Positions 11,091 to 20,622 of a DNA stretch of 64,000 nucleotides are shown piece after piece. Made by a program: the position numbers and the translations under genes. This stretch comes from CAJXVA01 sp963761755 (GTDB lineage Bacteria > Myxococcota_A > Polyangia > Nannocystales > Nannocystaceae): positions 558,001-622,000 of the forward strand of contig CAVXIC010000006.1 in the NCBI GenBank assembly GCA_963761755.1. Reading direction: 5' to 3'. The notes beneath the pieces are model-generated. The model was given only the letters and a program-made list of their open reading frames with translations, searched no databases and was not told the origin of the DNA. Each line of letters begins with the position of its first letter. Positions within the stretch are counted from its first letter, which is position 1.

Positions 11091-12416
11091 ATGAACACTT
11101 ACCGACTCGGCCGGTTGGCCACGATTTCGTTCGCTTCACTTCTCTTCGTTGGCTGCGACGACGGCTCGTCCGGCGGCAGCGCCGGCAACAGCGGAGGCTC
11201 GTCCTCGGATGGCGGCGAAACCTCGGGCCCGACGACCGGCACGAACCCGACCGCGGGTAGCGAGAGCAACAGCGGGAGCTCGACGTCGACGTCCGAAACC
11301 GCGGGGGACTCCGGTACCTCCACTGGACCCGACACGGATGACGGCAGCGACTCGTCGACGGCCGGGGAGACCGAGGGCGTCACAAGCTCCTCCAGCGGCG
11401 GCGACGAGTCTGGATCGTCCTCCACTGGCGACACCGGCGACAGCGACGACAGCGGCAACAAGGTCGACATCTGCGAAGCGCCCGGCAATCTCATCCCTTG
11501 CGATGACGGCACCACGAACGCGTTCAACGCGATCGGGCTGGGATGCGAGGGCGGGCCGAACAACTCGATCCCGATCTTCAACCCGATCTTCGCGTCGAAC
11601 GACGCGACCGCGTGGCGGATCATCACGCAGTATGGGTCGCACATCGATCCCATCGACGGCCTTCCGACGTGGCGCCCGCGCGAAGGGTCCTCGATGCTCA
11701 TCGTCTCGACCGGGCAGATCCCTGCGCCGGACGCCAACGGCGTGCTGATCGAAAACACCAACAGCACCGACGGGACGACCAACCCGGACAACTCGCAGCT
11801 CCCGGCGCCGATGAGCCCTCAGCAGGGCAGCGCGGGTGGAGCGGGCGGCACTCCCTTCGTCAACTGTGACGGCGTCAACGACTGCTCGGACAGCCTGATC
11901 GAGCAGTGGAACCTCGGCGGGAGCGACGGGAACGACCTGCTCTGGTTCCAGTTCGAGACGCCGGTGCCCAGCGGAACCTACGGCTTCTCGTTCGACTTCG
12001 CCTACTTCTCCGAGGAGTTCCCGACCTATGTCGACACGACGTTCAACGACATGTTCGTCGCGTGGTCGAACTCGGAGAGTTACACGGGCAACCTCTGCTT
12101 CGTGAACGATGAACCCTGCACGGTCACCGCGCTGGCGTATGCCGACGACTACCCGGAGTACGACGCACTCGATCCGGTGCTCGACGGTACGCAGTTCGGG
12201 AACACGAGCGCCTTCGACACCAGCGGTGGCGGGACCGGGTGGTTCCAGGCCCAGGGCACGACGGTCCCCGGCGAGCTGCTGCAGCTGACCTTCGCGGTCT
12301 TCGACATGGGCGACACCATCTTGGACACGTCCGTGCTCATCGACAACTTCCAGTGGGACTGCGAGGGCTGCACGCCCAGCGAAGTTGACCCCTGCATTGG
12401 TATCGACCCCGTCTAG
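11091..12416 (+). CDS. Choice-of-anchor L domain lipoprotein
   Basis: The 441-aa product has a lipoprotein signal ending FASLLFVGC, a 105-residue linker of Gly, Ser, Thr, Asp and Glu, then a domain resembling the choice-of-anchor L family (DGTTNAFNAIGLGCEGG, EGSSMLIVSTGQI, FDFAYFSEEFP, FNDMFVAWSNS, FDTSGGGTGW, LTFAVFDMGDT). This beta-rich extracellular domain is found with varied surface anchors in many bacteria; its ligand is unknown. The ATG at 11091 places the lipobox correctly, and the 130 upstream in-frame codons look non-coding. The protein ends CEGCTPSEVDPC, suggesting disulfide closure. Confidence 0.88.
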   Translation: MNTYRLGRLATISFASLLFVGCDDGSSGGSAGNSGGSSSDGGETSGPTTGTNPTAGSESNSGSSTSTSETAGDSGTSTGPDTDDGSDSSTAGETEGVTSSSSGGDESGSSSTGDTGDSDDSGNKVDICEAPGNLIPCDDGTTNAFNAIGLGCEGGPNNSIPIFNPIFASNDATAWRIITQYGSHIDPIDGLPTWRPREGSSMLIVSTGQIPAPDANGVLIENTNSTDGTTNPDNSQLPAPMSPQQGSAGGAGGTPFVNCDGVNDCSDSLIEQWNLGGSDGNDLLWFQFETPVPSGTYGFSFDFAYFSEEFPTYVDTTFNDMFVAWSNSESYTGNLCFVNDEPCTVTALAYADDYPEYDALDPVLDGTQFGNTSAFDTSGGGTGWFQAQGTTVPGELLQLTFAVFDMGDTILDTSVLIDNFQWDCEGCTPSEVDPCIGIDPV

Positions 12417-12523
12417 CTCAGCTTGAGGCGGCGGCTGCGGCCGCAGCGCGGGCGCGTTTCACCCCCTCCGAGGGCGTGGACGCGCCCGACTTCGATTCCC
12501 AGACGCAAAGGAGGAGGGGGCGC

Positions 12524-14173
12524 TCAGCCCTCGGGGACGAAGCTGACGCAGGCCGCGACGAGGCCCTCGAGCGCCTCATCGAAGGTCTGCGCGAGGTCGC
12601 CAGCACAGATGTCGGAGGTGATCCCGCGCTCGCCGAAGGTCCGCACGACCGAGCTCAGCCGCCGGCCCGGGGACGCGGTGCCGTAGGGTCCGGCGCAGGT
12701 CGTCTTGGGTGCTTCGAACACGCCGGGGTCGCCGGCGATCGCGAGCACGACGAGGCGAGATCTGTCGCCTCCGACCGCCGAGAGCAGCAGCTCGTGTTCG
12801 AGGACCCGGGTCGCGCCCAGGCCGAGCGTGTCTTCGTCGGTCAGCATCACGACGAGCACGACCGAGTCCTCCCGCAGGAAGTCGGCGTTCGCTGGGGCGG
12901 TCAGCGCCTCGGCCGCGTTGCGCGAGGTGGTCTCCAGCGTGCTCGTCGCGGTCGTCGCGGCCACGCAGGCGAACTGCGCCTCGAGGTCGTCGCCGGGCGC
13001 CACGATCCACGGCTGGGCCAGCCCGCAGTCGGTCTCGGGCGCCGGCGCGAGCGCGGGTTGGTCGCGGTGCGTGTGCAGCACGACATCGCCCGGCTCGGCC
13101 GACACCACGCCGATGCGGATGTCCTCGAGCGTGTCCAGGTTCAGCGCGAGCGCGTCGGTGAAGTCGGCGAAGACCGGGGGTCCATCGACCCCTCGCAAGG
13201 CCGCCTGCTCTTCGGACATCGACAGCGACCCGTCGACGACGAACAGGATGTCGATGTGCTCGCAGCCGCCGGGGGGCTCGGGCACCTCGGGCTGCTCTGC
13301 GCTCTCGCAGGCGTGCACGACCGCGGGCAAGAACGCCTGGAGGGACGCGTCCAGATCGTCCTCCTCCCACTGCGCGTGCAGGGCCAGCGGGTGCAGAGCG
13401 AGCGAGAACGCGTGCAGTTCATCGGCGTCCTGACCCATCGTGAAGCTCAGCGCGCGGTCGCGGTCCCCGCCGGCTGCGAGTCGTACGAACGCCTCGCTCG
13501 CCAGCCCCGGCCGGGCATACATGTTGTTCTCGTCGTCGTCGCTGTTGGCCAACATCATGCTGAGCGACACGGTGCGCTCGGGCGTGGGCCAGTCCGCGTG
13601 CTCGAGGAAGGGGAACATCAACCCGGTGAACATCAGGTCCCCATCTGCGTCGGTGTCGTGCGGCGAGTTGCGGACGCCGTCGTAGACGCAGTCGAGCTTG
13701 GGGCGGGCGCCGCTTCGGGCCTTGCCGTCTTCGCCCCACACGAAGGTGAGCCCGTCGGCGGGACCCTCGGCGTCGAGGGTGCAGTCCCACTGCGGCGGGG
13801 TGGGGGCACCGGTGTTGGGGAACACCCGAACGCGGGCACCGGTCTGCTCGGTCAGATCGTCGAGGAAGTTTGCAACGGCGCGCCGCGCCTCGATGGCGTA
13901 GATCGGGGCCTGCCGGTCCAGGACGAGCGAGACGTCGATGGCCTCGCACAGCGCCCGCGGCCCCTGGCCACCGGAGCCCTCGGTGCTGGCGGCGCCGCCG
14001 GTGGCCTCGGTGGAGCGGGCCCCACTCGATGAGGTTCCGCCGGGGCCCGAGGTGCCGCTCGACCCTGGGCCTCCGGTCGAGCCCTCGTTGCCCTCGCCGA
14101 AGCCCACGCCCGCCGGGGACTGCGTGCACGCGGCGAGCAGCGCGAGCCCGGGGAGCAGTCGGCGTCGTCGCAC
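12524..14173 (-). CDS. VWA-domain lipoprotein, second in the nhaC operon
   Basis: The 549-aa product starts at a GTG, giving MRRRRLLPGLALLAAC with the lipidated Cys at residue 16, followed by a Gly/Ser/Thr linker. A first domain (about 75-300) has the pattern IDVSLVLDRQAPIYAIEARR, which looks like a VWA fold lacking a good MIDAS. A second domain starts at about residue 305 with CEHIDILFVVDGSLSMSEEQ, a typical VWA MIDAS. The gene starts 4 bp after the stop of nhaC on the same strand, so the two form an operon. Why an antiporter and a surface VWA lipoprotein are coupled is unclear. Confidence 0.88.
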   Translation of the reverse strand: MRRRRLLPGLALLAACTQSPAGVGFGEGNEGSTGGPGSSGTSGPGGTSSSGARSTEATGGAASTEGSGGQGPRALCEAIDVSLVLDRQAPIYAIEARRAVANFLDDLTEQTGARVRVFPNTGAPTPPQWDCTLDAEGPADGLTFVWGEDGKARSGARPKLDCVYDGVRNSPHDTDADGDLMFTGLMFPFLEHADWPTPERTVSLSMMLANSDDDENNMYARPGLASEAFVRLAAGGDRDRALSFTMGQDADELHAFSLALHPLALHAQWEEDDLDASLQAFLPAVVHACESAEQPEVPEPPGGCEHIDILFVVDGSLSMSEEQAALRGVDGPPVFADFTDALALNLDTLEDIRIGVVSAEPGDVVLHTHRDQPALAPAPETDCGLAQPWIVAPGDDLEAQFACVAATTATSTLETTSRNAAEALTAPANADFLREDSVVLVVMLTDEDTLGLGATRVLEHELLLSAVGGDRSRLVVLAIAGDPGVFEAPKTTCAGPYGTASPGRRLSSVVRTFGERGITSDICAGDLAQTFDEALEGLVAACVSFVPEG

Positions 14174-14177
14174 GCCC

Positions 14178-15596
14178 TCAGCGTGCCACAGGCGTGCGTG
14201 CGATCGCGATGCCCAGGAAGCCAAAGGCGATCGAGAGCAGCGGGTTGACGTAGTTGAGCACCGCGTAGGGCAGGTAGGCCCCGGTCGGGACCGCGAGCGT
14301 CGCCGCCATGAACGCCCCGCAGGTGTTCCACGGGATCAGCGCCGAGGTGATGGTGCCTCCGTCCTCGATCGCGCGGGACAGGTTCTTGGGGTGCAGGCCC
14401 TGCTCGGCAAACGCGGGTCCGAACATGCGCCCGGGGACCACGATGGAGATGTACTGGTCGCCGGCGACGACGTTGATGCCTGCGGCGGTCAGGACCGTGA
14501 CGGCGATCAAGGACCCCACGCTCTTGGCCAAGCGCAGCAGGGTGCCCGCGAGGGTTCGCAGCATGCCCGTCCGCTCCATGACGCCGCCGAAGCTCATCGC
14601 GCACAGGATCAAGATGACGGTGCTGGCCATCTCCAGCATGCCGCCGCGGCTGAGCAACTCGTCGACCGCTGCGTTGCCGGTGGAGGCGACGTGCCCCGAG
14701 AGGGCCGAGCCGATCACCGCGTCGGCGCCGTGACCACCGACGATGGCGAGCACGCCGCCGAGGCCAGCGCCCAGCAGCAGCGTGGGCAGGGCCGGCTGTC
14801 GCCGCACGACGAAGACGAGCACCACCGCCGGGGGGATGAGGTGCTGCAGCCCCGGGGCGTAGTGGGCTCGGATGGTGGATTGGATCGCGTCGACCCCCGC
14901 TGCGTCCACGCTGGCGTCGTTGCCCAGGCTCAGCGCGGTGTAGACCACCATGGCGACGACCCACGCCGGACCGGTGGTCAGCAGCTGGTGGCGGATGTGT
15001 TCGAACAGCTCCGCCCCGGCCATCGCGGGGGCGAGGTTGGTGGTGTCCGACATCGGCGAGAGCTTGTCGCCGAAGTACGCGCCGCTGATCACCGCGCCGG
15101 CGGTCATCGCAGGATCGATGCCCAGCGCGCCTCCGATGCCGATCATCGCGATGCCGACCGTGCCAGCGGTGGACCAGGAACTTCCGCTGACGAGGCTCAC
15201 CACCGAGCAGACGGCGCACGCGGTCGGGAGGAAGAAGGACGGGGACAGCAGGCCCAGGCCCCAGTCGATGAGGGCGGGCACGACCCCGGAGACCAGCCAG
15301 GTCCCCATCAACATGCCGATGACCAGCAGGATCAACATTGCGCCCATCGCCATGTTGATCGCGGCGTGCACCCCCTCCTGCAGGGCGGCCCATCGCCAGC
15401 CGTAGACGCGTGCGACCAGGCCACCGGTGACCGCCGCCATGATCAGCGGCAGGTGTCCGGTGCCCTCGAACCCCCGGTAGTGCCCCGGCAGGACCAGGAT
15501 GAAGAGGCTCAGGAAGCCGACGAGGGCCAGCACGGGCACGAGGGCAGCCCACAGCGGGATTGGCCGGCCGTCCGCGGCGCCATCGTCCTCGGTCAC
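14178..15596 (-). CDS. nhaC: Na+/H+ antiporter, NhaC family
   Basis: The 472-aa product has about 11-12 hydrophobic segments. NhaC-type landmarks include SLVSGSSWSTAGTVGIAMIG, GAVISGAYFGDKLSPMSDTT and SAL(I)PWNTCGAFM. The family exchanges cytoplasmic sodium for protons across the inner membrane and supports pH and salt tolerance, which would suit a marine or brackish lineage. The GTG start (15596-15594) begins MTEDDGAADGRP, a short cytoplasmic tail before the first membrane segment. The much longer open frame upstream is antisense to the adenosine deaminase gene and is not coding. Only 33 bp separate this start from the divergent deaminase start, so promoters overlap or lie inside the genes. 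Confidence 0.93.
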   Translation of the reverse strand: MTEDDGAADGRPIPLWAALVPVLALVGFLSLFILVLPGHYRGFEGTGHLPLIMAAVTGGLVARVYGWRWAALQEGVHAAINMAMGAMLILLVIGMLMGTWLVSGVVPALIDWGLGLLSPSFFLPTACAVCSVVSLVSGSSWSTAGTVGIAMIGIGGALGIDPAMTAGAVISGAYFGDKLSPMSDTTNLAPAMAGAELFEHIRHQLLTTGPAWVVAMVVYTALSLGNDASVDAAGVDAIQSTIRAHYAPGLQHLIPPAVVLVFVVRRQPALPTLLLGAGLGGVLAIVGGHGADAVIGSALSGHVASTGNAAVDELLSRGGMLEMASTVILILCAMSFGGVMERTGMLRTLAGTLLRLAKSVGSLIAVTVLTAAGINVVAGDQYISIVVPGRMFGPAFAEQGLHPKNLSRAIEDGGTITSALIPWNTCGAFMAATLAVPTGAYLPYAVLNYVNPLLSIAFGFLGIAIARTPVAR

Positions 15597-15629
15597 CGGC
15601 GGACCGTACCACGCGCTACGCTGCGTCGC

Positions 15630-16658
15630 GTGAGCCGCATCGCGTTCTGCAGGGCCCTGCCCAAGGTCGAGCTGCACGTGCACTTGGAGGGGTCGGTCAC
15701 GCCGGAGCTGGCGCTGGTGCTGGCGCGGCGACGAGGCTTGCGATTGCCCGGTGATGCGCGGGGTCCGGACGGCCTGCGGGAGGCGTACCGGTTCGACTCG
15801 TTCCACGACTTCTTGCGCTTGTACATCGCCGTGTCCCGATGCTTGGTGACGCCGCAGGACGTTGCGGACGTCGTGGTGGACCTGGCCCGACGCCACGCCC
15901 AGATGGGGGTGCGCTACGCCGAGGTTACGTTCACCCCGCTCACCCATCGTGCCCGAGGCATCACCGCGGAGGTCCTGTGGGGCGGGCTGGCCTGGGGCCG
16001 CGCAGAGGCTGCGTCGCGGCACGGCGTCGCGATGCGGTGGGTGTTCGACGTCGTTCGGTCGATGCCCGATCAAGCCGAGGCGACCGTGGACTTCGCGCTC
16101 GGGATGGACGCCCGCGACGAGGGCAGCGTGGTCGGCATTGGCGTTGGGGGCCCCGAAGCCGACCACTACCCGATGGAGCAGATCGGCGCCGCCTTCGACC
16201 GCGCGCGCGCGCTCGGCTACGCCAGCCTTCCGCACGCCGGCGAGAACGCGGGCGCGCAGTCGATCTGGACCGCCGTTCGCCGCCTCGGCGCCGCTCGCAT
16301 CGGCCATGGCGTTCGCTGTCTCGAGGATCCGCAGCTGCTGCATCATCTGCGCGAACACGGCATCGCGCTGGAGGTCTGCCCCACCAGCAACGTCGCGCTG
16401 GGGGTGTGCGCCTCCCTCGAAGCGCATCCGCTGCCGCGACTGCTGGAGGCCGGCGTGTCCGTGACCCTGGGCAGCGACGACCCACCGATGTTCGGCACCG
16501 ACCTGCTGTCGGAGTACGTGCGCTGTGCCGACGCCTTCGGCTGGGATGACGCGACGCTCGTCGCAATCGCTCGCGCCGGCGTAGAGCACAGCTTCGCCCC
16601 CGACGCGCTGCGGGCCGCCCTGCTGGCCGAGCTGGACGTCCCGGCCCGCCCGGGCTGA
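15630..16658 (+). CDS. add: Adenosine deaminase family protein
   Basis: The 342-aa product has all the hallmarks of the metal-dependent adenosine/adenine deaminase family: the metal-binding HVH in LPKVELHVHLEGS (about residues 17-19), FDVVRSMP, the third metal His with catalytic Glu in LPHAGENAG, IGHGVRC, CPTSN, and the metal/catalytic Asp pair in LGSDDPPMFGT. It hydrolyses the 6-amino group of an adenine nucleoside or base. Adenosine, adenine and aminodeoxyfutalosine deaminases cannot be distinguished by eye, so the symbol is provisional. The GTG start at 15630 begins MSRIAFCRALPK. Upstream open frame is antisense to nhaC. Confidence 0.93.
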   Translation: MSRIAFCRALPKVELHVHLEGSVTPELALVLARRRGLRLPGDARGPDGLREAYRFDSFHDFLRLYIAVSRCLVTPQDVADVVVDLARRHAQMGVRYAEVTFTPLTHRARGITAEVLWGGLAWGRAEAASRHGVAMRWVFDVVRSMPDQAEATVDFALGMDARDEGSVVGIGVGGPEADHYPMEQIGAAFDRARALGYASLPHAGENAGAQSIWTAVRRLGAARIGHGVRCLEDPQLLHHLREHGIALEVCPTSNVALGVCASLEAHPLPRLLEAGVSVTLGSDDPPMFGTDLLSEYVRCADAFGWDDATLVAIARAGVEHSFAPDALRAALLAELDVPARPG

Positions 16659-16667
16659 GCTTCCCCG

Positions 16668-17147
16668 CTAGCGGACCTTGGTCTTCGCGCCCGCCAGCTT
16701 CAGGACGTGCTGGAAGTGCTCCTTGCCGACCGGCTGCACCGAAAGTCGGGAGCGCTGGGTGACGACCATGTCCTGCAGCGCGGGGTCGTTCTTGAGCTCC
16801 TCCAAGGAGACGAGGGTCGGGGTCTTCTCCACGAACTCCACGTCGACCATCTCCCAGCGGGGGGCGTCCTGGGGGGACTTCGGGTCGAAGTAGTTGCTGG
16901 TCTCATCCCAGGCCGTGTGGTCGGGATACGCCAGCTTGCACACCTTGGCCACCCCCACCACGCCCGGAGGCTTGGCGTTGGAGTGGTAGAAGAGCACCAG
17001 GTCGCCGACGTTCATCGACCGCATGTTGTTGCGAGCCTGATAGTTGCGAATGCCGTCCCAATGCTCGGTGCCATCGCGCTGCAGATCGTCGATCGAGTAG
17101 GCGTCGGGCTCCGACTTCATCAGCCAGTATTGTCGCTTGGATGCCAT
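16668..17147 (-). CDS. EVE-domain protein
   Basis: This 159-aa cytoplasmic protein consists of a single EVE domain (PUA-like fold), with the family signatures YWLMKSEPDAYSIDDL, WDGIRNYQARNNMR, GDLVLFYHSN and VVGVAKV. EVE domains are thought to bind modified nucleic-acid bases; stand-alone copies are widespread in Proteobacteria. The chosen ATG gives MASKRQYW, directly before the domain. It is convergent with the deaminase gene with only 9 bp between stops. Confidence 0.93.
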   Translation of the reverse strand: MASKRQYWLMKSEPDAYSIDDLQRDGTEHWDGIRNYQARNNMRSMNVGDLVLFYHSNAKPPGVVGVAKVCKLAYPDHTAWDETSNYFDPKSPQDAPRWEMVDVEFVEKTPTLVSLEELKNDPALQDMVVTQRSRLSVQPVGKEHFQHVLKLAGAKTKVR

Positions 17148-17202
17148 GGGCGCGCCGACCGTAACAGGGCGCGCCGGGTTTGGGGACAAGGCGGCGGCGC
17201 GG

Positions 17203-17784
17203 TCACTTCATGGCGCGACGCAGGCGGGCGAGTGGACCGGGCAGGCCGTGCCCCTCGACCTGGCCGCCGGGTCCGATGCGGACCTCGAGCCGTGCCCCTC
17301 CCGCCCACAGCGACGGGTCCGCATAGCGATCCGTGCGGTGGTGCAGGCGTTGATTGCTCGAGCCGATGAAGCGTCGCGCGGGCTCGCGATGCTGGAGATC
17401 GAAGCGGCCATCGATCAGCGTGTCGACGTGCTGCCACACCGGCGAGAAGCCCGGCCGCGTCTGCGCCTGGGCGAGCGTGTAGCCGGTGAAGACGATCGTG
17501 CCCAAGCCTCGCCGCTGCGCCTCCCTGAGCAGCCAGGACACGCCACCCATCTGCTGCAGCGGCTCGCCGCCGAGCACGGTGATGCCCTCGAGGCCCGACG
17601 CCGCGGCGTGGTCGAGCACGTCGCCCACGGACGCCTCCGACATCGCGCGTCCCGAGGCCGGGTCGAAGAGCTCGGCGTTGCAGCAGCCCGGGCAGGCCAG
17701 GTCGCAGCCGGAGACCCACAGGGCGCAGCGCTCGAACGGACCCTCGGCCGTGGTCTGCGGCACGATCTTCGCTACGCGGAGCAT
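17203..17784 (-). CDS. Radical SAM activating enzyme, NrdG-like
   Basis: The 193-aa product carries the radical SAM cluster motif CX3CX2C in the form CDLACPGCC (near residue 27), then ITVLGGEPLQQ and IVFTGYTL, as in NrdG and related glycyl-radical activases. Such enzymes use a [4Fe-4S] cluster and S-adenosylmethionine to install a glycyl radical on a partner. No glycyl-radical enzyme such as NrdD is visible in this window, so the partner is unknown. Its ATG overlaps the stop of the upstream six-TM protein gene (TGATG), so the two are translated as a pair. Confidence 0.9.
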   Translation of the reverse strand: MLRVAKIVPQTTAEGPFERCALWVSGCDLACPGCCNAELFDPASGRAMSEASVGDVLDHAAASGLEGITVLGGEPLQQMGGVSWLLREAQRRGLGTIVFTGYTLAQAQTRPGFSPVWQHVDTLIDGRFDLQHREPARRFIGSSNQRLHHRTDRYADPSLWAGGARLEVRIGPGGQVEGHGLPGPLARLRRAMK

Positions 17785-18431
17785 CAGTTCGGGGGGCTCA
17801 CTTGGGCCTCGCGGCGCCGGACGAGCACGCCGATCACCGCGGCGAGGCCCAGCAGCGCGGCGGCGCCCCCGACGTGGGAGGGCAGCACGTGGAGCATGCC
17901 CGAGTGGGGGCAGTGCCACGTCACCACGTTGAGCGCGACCAGAGCCAGCCCAGAGGCGAGCCAGAACACCGCCGACACCCGCTTGCGCTGCACGAAGGCG
18001 CCGCTGACCACGCCGATCCCGAGCATCACGACGCCGATCGCGACCGTCACGGAGAAGCAGCCCACAAAGGCGCCTTCCCGGGCGTGGTCGTGGGAGAGCC
18101 CCGACAGCGGCCATCCGGTCGAGGCCACGACCGTCAGGGCGACGGCTGCCATCGCGAGGACGACCCGGGTGGTGCGGCCCAAGAAGAGCAGGCCCACCCC
18201 GATCGCGGGAAACACGACCAGGCAGAGCACCCACAGCAGCACCTGCACGCCGAGCTGGGCCGGCGGCAGCTGCCACAGGTCGGGCCGCACGCCCATGATC
18301 ACCAGCGGCGCGAGCACCACAACGAGCGAAAGCAGCAGCGCGGGCCGAAAGTGGGCCCGACGGGCGCGCTGCTGCGCGCCGAGGTCGCTGCGAATGGCCT
18401 CGAGGGCCGGGGAGGGGCGGGGCGGGGTCAT
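17784..18431 (-). CDS. Six-TM membrane protein, NrsF/DUF1109-like
   Basis: The 215-aa product has a short charged N-terminus followed by six hydrophobic segments (about residues 28-50, 58-85, 88-106, 120-147, 152-172 and 186-206). The topology and the short Cys/His motif WHCPHSGMLHVLPSH before the last segment recall the NrsF/DUF1109 family of membrane anti-sigma proteins, but no sigma factor gene is adjacent. It is coupled by a one-base stop/start overlap to the radical SAM activase gene. Function is uncertain; the anti-sigma reading is inference from topology. Confidence 0.75.
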   Translation of the reverse strand: MTPPRPSPALEAIRSDLGAQQRARRAHFRPALLLSLVVVLAPLVIMGVRPDLWQLPPAQLGVQVLLWVLCLVVFPAIGVGLLFLGRTTRVVLAMAAVALTVVASTGWPLSGLSHDHAREGAFVGCFSVTVAIGVVMLGIGVVSGAFVQRKRVSAVFWLASGLALVALNVVTWHCPHSGMLHVLPSHVGGAAALLGLAAVIGVLVRRREAQVSPPN

Positions 18432-18489
18432 GCCTGCACGGAAGCTACGGTGACGGGCGGCTCGATGTTTCGCTCGTGCCGTCCGCGCG

Positions 18490-20622
18490 TCATTTCTTCG
18501 TGTGCGCTTCCATCCAGTCGAAGACGACCTCGTGCCACTGCAGGCTGTTGTTGGGCTTGAGCACCCAGTGATTCTCGTCGGGGAAGAACAGCAGCTGCGA
18601 CTCGACGCCTTGCCGCTGCAAGGCGGTGAAGGTGCCCAGGCCCTGGTCCTCGGGCACCCGGTAGTCCAGCGCACCTTGGATCACCAGCATCGGGGTCTTC
18701 CACTTGTCGACGTGCAGCGCTGGGTTGTGCTTCTCGTGGGCCTTGGCCCGCTCGTAGTAGGGGCCGCCGTGCTCCCACTCCGGAAACCACAGCTCCTCGG
18801 TGGCGTAGTACATGATGCGAGCGTCGAACACGCCGTCGTGGTTGACCAGGCAGCGGAACCGGTCGGGCCACTGGCTGGCGATCCAGTTGATCATGAAGCC
18901 GCCGTAGCTGGCCCCCAGGGCGCAGGCGTTGTCGGCCTGCAGCCAGGGGTAGGCCTTCGTGGCGGACGCGAGGCCCTTTTGCAGGTCGGTCAGTGGCTTG
19001 CCGCCCCAGTCGTCCCCGATCGCGTCGGTGAACGCCTGGCCGTAGCCGGTCGAGCCGTGAAAGTCGATCATGACGACTCCGTATCCGGCGCCCGCGTAGG
19101 TCTGGGCGTTCCAGCGGTAGTGGAACATGTTGCCGAAGGAGCCCTGGGGGCCTCCGTGAATGAGGAAGGCGATCGGATAGGTCTTGTCGGGGTCGAAATC
19201 GACCGGCTTGACCACGTAGCCGTACACGGTGTCGCCATCCGCACCGCGGAACGAGAACTGCTCGGGGTCCCCCATACGAGCCGCTGCGACCTTGTCGTCG
19301 TTGATGTGGGTCAAGGCCGTCAGTGGCCCGCCGCCGGTCGGCACCGTGTACAGCTCGGTCGGGTGCTGGAGGTCGTGCTTGGCGAGCAGGATGCTGTCCC
19401 CCAGCGGCACGGGGCCATCGAGACTCCCGTCGTGGACCAGCTCGCGGATCTCGGCCTTGGGCTCGAGGGGGACTCTGAACAAGGAGCGCTGCCCGAAGTT
19501 CTGCGCCACGACGAGCAGCGACGCGCCATCGGCGTCGAAGCTCATCGAGCTCGCCGAGCGATCCCAGTGCTCGGTGAGCGAGGTTGGGGTCCCCTCGGGC
19601 CACGCCATGGTCCGGATGGTGAACTTGTCCGCTTCGTAGCCGGGGCGCTTCATGGAGGCGAAGGCCAGGGTGCGTCCGTCCGGGGAGAACACCGGGTGTG
19701 CGTCCCAGGCCGGGTTGTCCGCGGTGAGCAGGCGCGGCGTGCCCCCGGTGCTCGGCACCGCGTAGAGATCGAAGTTGGTCGACCACGGCTCGGTCTTCCC
19801 GGCCAGACGCACCGTGTAGACGATCTGCGCTCCATCGGGCGAGAAGGCGAAGTCCTCGGCACCCCCGAAGGGCTTGGTCGGAACGTCGCCGTCGACGCCC
19901 GCGGTGACGTCCACCGGCGTGCCGCCCTCGGTCGGCTCGACGAACAAGTGGGCGCGCCGACCGTCCTTGTAGGTGTCCCAGTGGCGCACGAAGAGCCGGT
20001 CATACAGGCGCCCGGTCCGCGGACCCTCGGCCCGTTCCTCGAGTCGCTTCGCGGTGCAGGCGAGGTCGGGGCAATCGACGAAGACGTCGGTGGAGAACGC
20101 CAGGTGCGCGCCGTCGGGGGAGACGGTCAATGCGCTCAGGGGCAGGGGGTGATCCGTGCGCTGCGTGGGCTCGCCGCCCGCGGCCGGCATCGACCAGACC
20201 TGCGCCGAACCGCTGCGGGTCGACAGGAAGTACAGGGTCTTGCCGTCGACCGAAAAGCGAGGATTGAAGTCGCCGGCGGGGTCGGTCGTCAGGCGGGTGG
20301 GGGACCCGCCGGCGGTTGGAATCGACCACAGATCCGTGCGGCCGCGATCCTCCTCGAGGTCGGTCACGCGGCGCACGAAGACCACCGTGGCCCCGTCGGG
20401 CGACACCTGGTGGTCACTGATCCGATCCATGCCCAGCAGGTCCCGCACGCCGAAGGGGTGCGGGTCGGTCGATGCGATCGGGGCGGGGTCGGCCGCGGGA
20501 GCCTCGCTCGGCGCCGGCCCGGCCGTGTCGGCGTCCGAGGGTGGGTTGGTCGCGGGCGCCGGTTTCGAGGAACAGCCGGTTCCCACGGCGGCCAGGAGGA
20601 GGAGCGCGAGCGGAGTCCGCAT
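18490..20622 (-). CDS. S9 family prolyl oligopeptidase-type lipoprotein
   Basis: The 710-aa product begins MRTPLALLLLAAVGTGC, a lipobox with Cys at residue 17. Residues about 60-440 form a WD40-like beta-propeller with repeated SPDG motifs (DHQVSPDGATVVFV, FAFSPDGAQIVY, PVFSPDGRTLAF). Residues about 450-710 form an alpha/beta-hydrolase domain with the oxyanion LIHGGPQG, the nucleophile GASYGG, the Asp region GALDYRVP and the His region FPDENHWV. The family cleaves dipeptides or acyl-peptides. As a lipoprotein it probably digests peptides in the periplasm or at the surface, suiting a proteolytic lifestyle. It is complete and has an intact catalytic triad. Confidence 0.95.
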   Translation of the reverse strand: MRTPLALLLLAAVGTGCSSKPAPATNPPSDADTAGPAPSEAPAADPAPIASTDPHPFGVRDLLGMDRISDHQVSPDGATVVFVRRVTDLEEDRGRTDLWSIPTAGGSPTRLTTDPAGDFNPRFSVDGKTLYFLSTRSGSAQVWSMPAAGGEPTQRTDHPLPLSALTVSPDGAHLAFSTDVFVDCPDLACTAKRLEERAEGPRTGRLYDRLFVRHWDTYKDGRRAHLFVEPTEGGTPVDVTAGVDGDVPTKPFGGAEDFAFSPDGAQIVYTVRLAGKTEPWSTNFDLYAVPSTGGTPRLLTADNPAWDAHPVFSPDGRTLAFASMKRPGYEADKFTIRTMAWPEGTPTSLTEHWDRSASSMSFDADGASLLVVAQNFGQRSLFRVPLEPKAEIRELVHDGSLDGPVPLGDSILLAKHDLQHPTELYTVPTGGGPLTALTHINDDKVAAARMGDPEQFSFRGADGDTVYGYVVKPVDFDPDKTYPIAFLIHGGPQGSFGNMFHYRWNAQTYAGAGYGVVMIDFHGSTGYGQAFTDAIGDDWGGKPLTDLQKGLASATKAYPWLQADNACALGASYGGFMINWIASQWPDRFRCLVNHDGVFDARIMYYATEELWFPEWEHGGPYYERAKAHEKHNPALHVDKWKTPMLVIQGALDYRVPEDQGLGTFTALQRQGVESQLLFFPDENHWVLKPNNSLQWHEVVFDWMEAHTKK

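Noticed and set aside
12476..14032. 518-residue plus-strand frame
   Set aside because: Antisense to the VWA lipoprotein with no recognisable motif.
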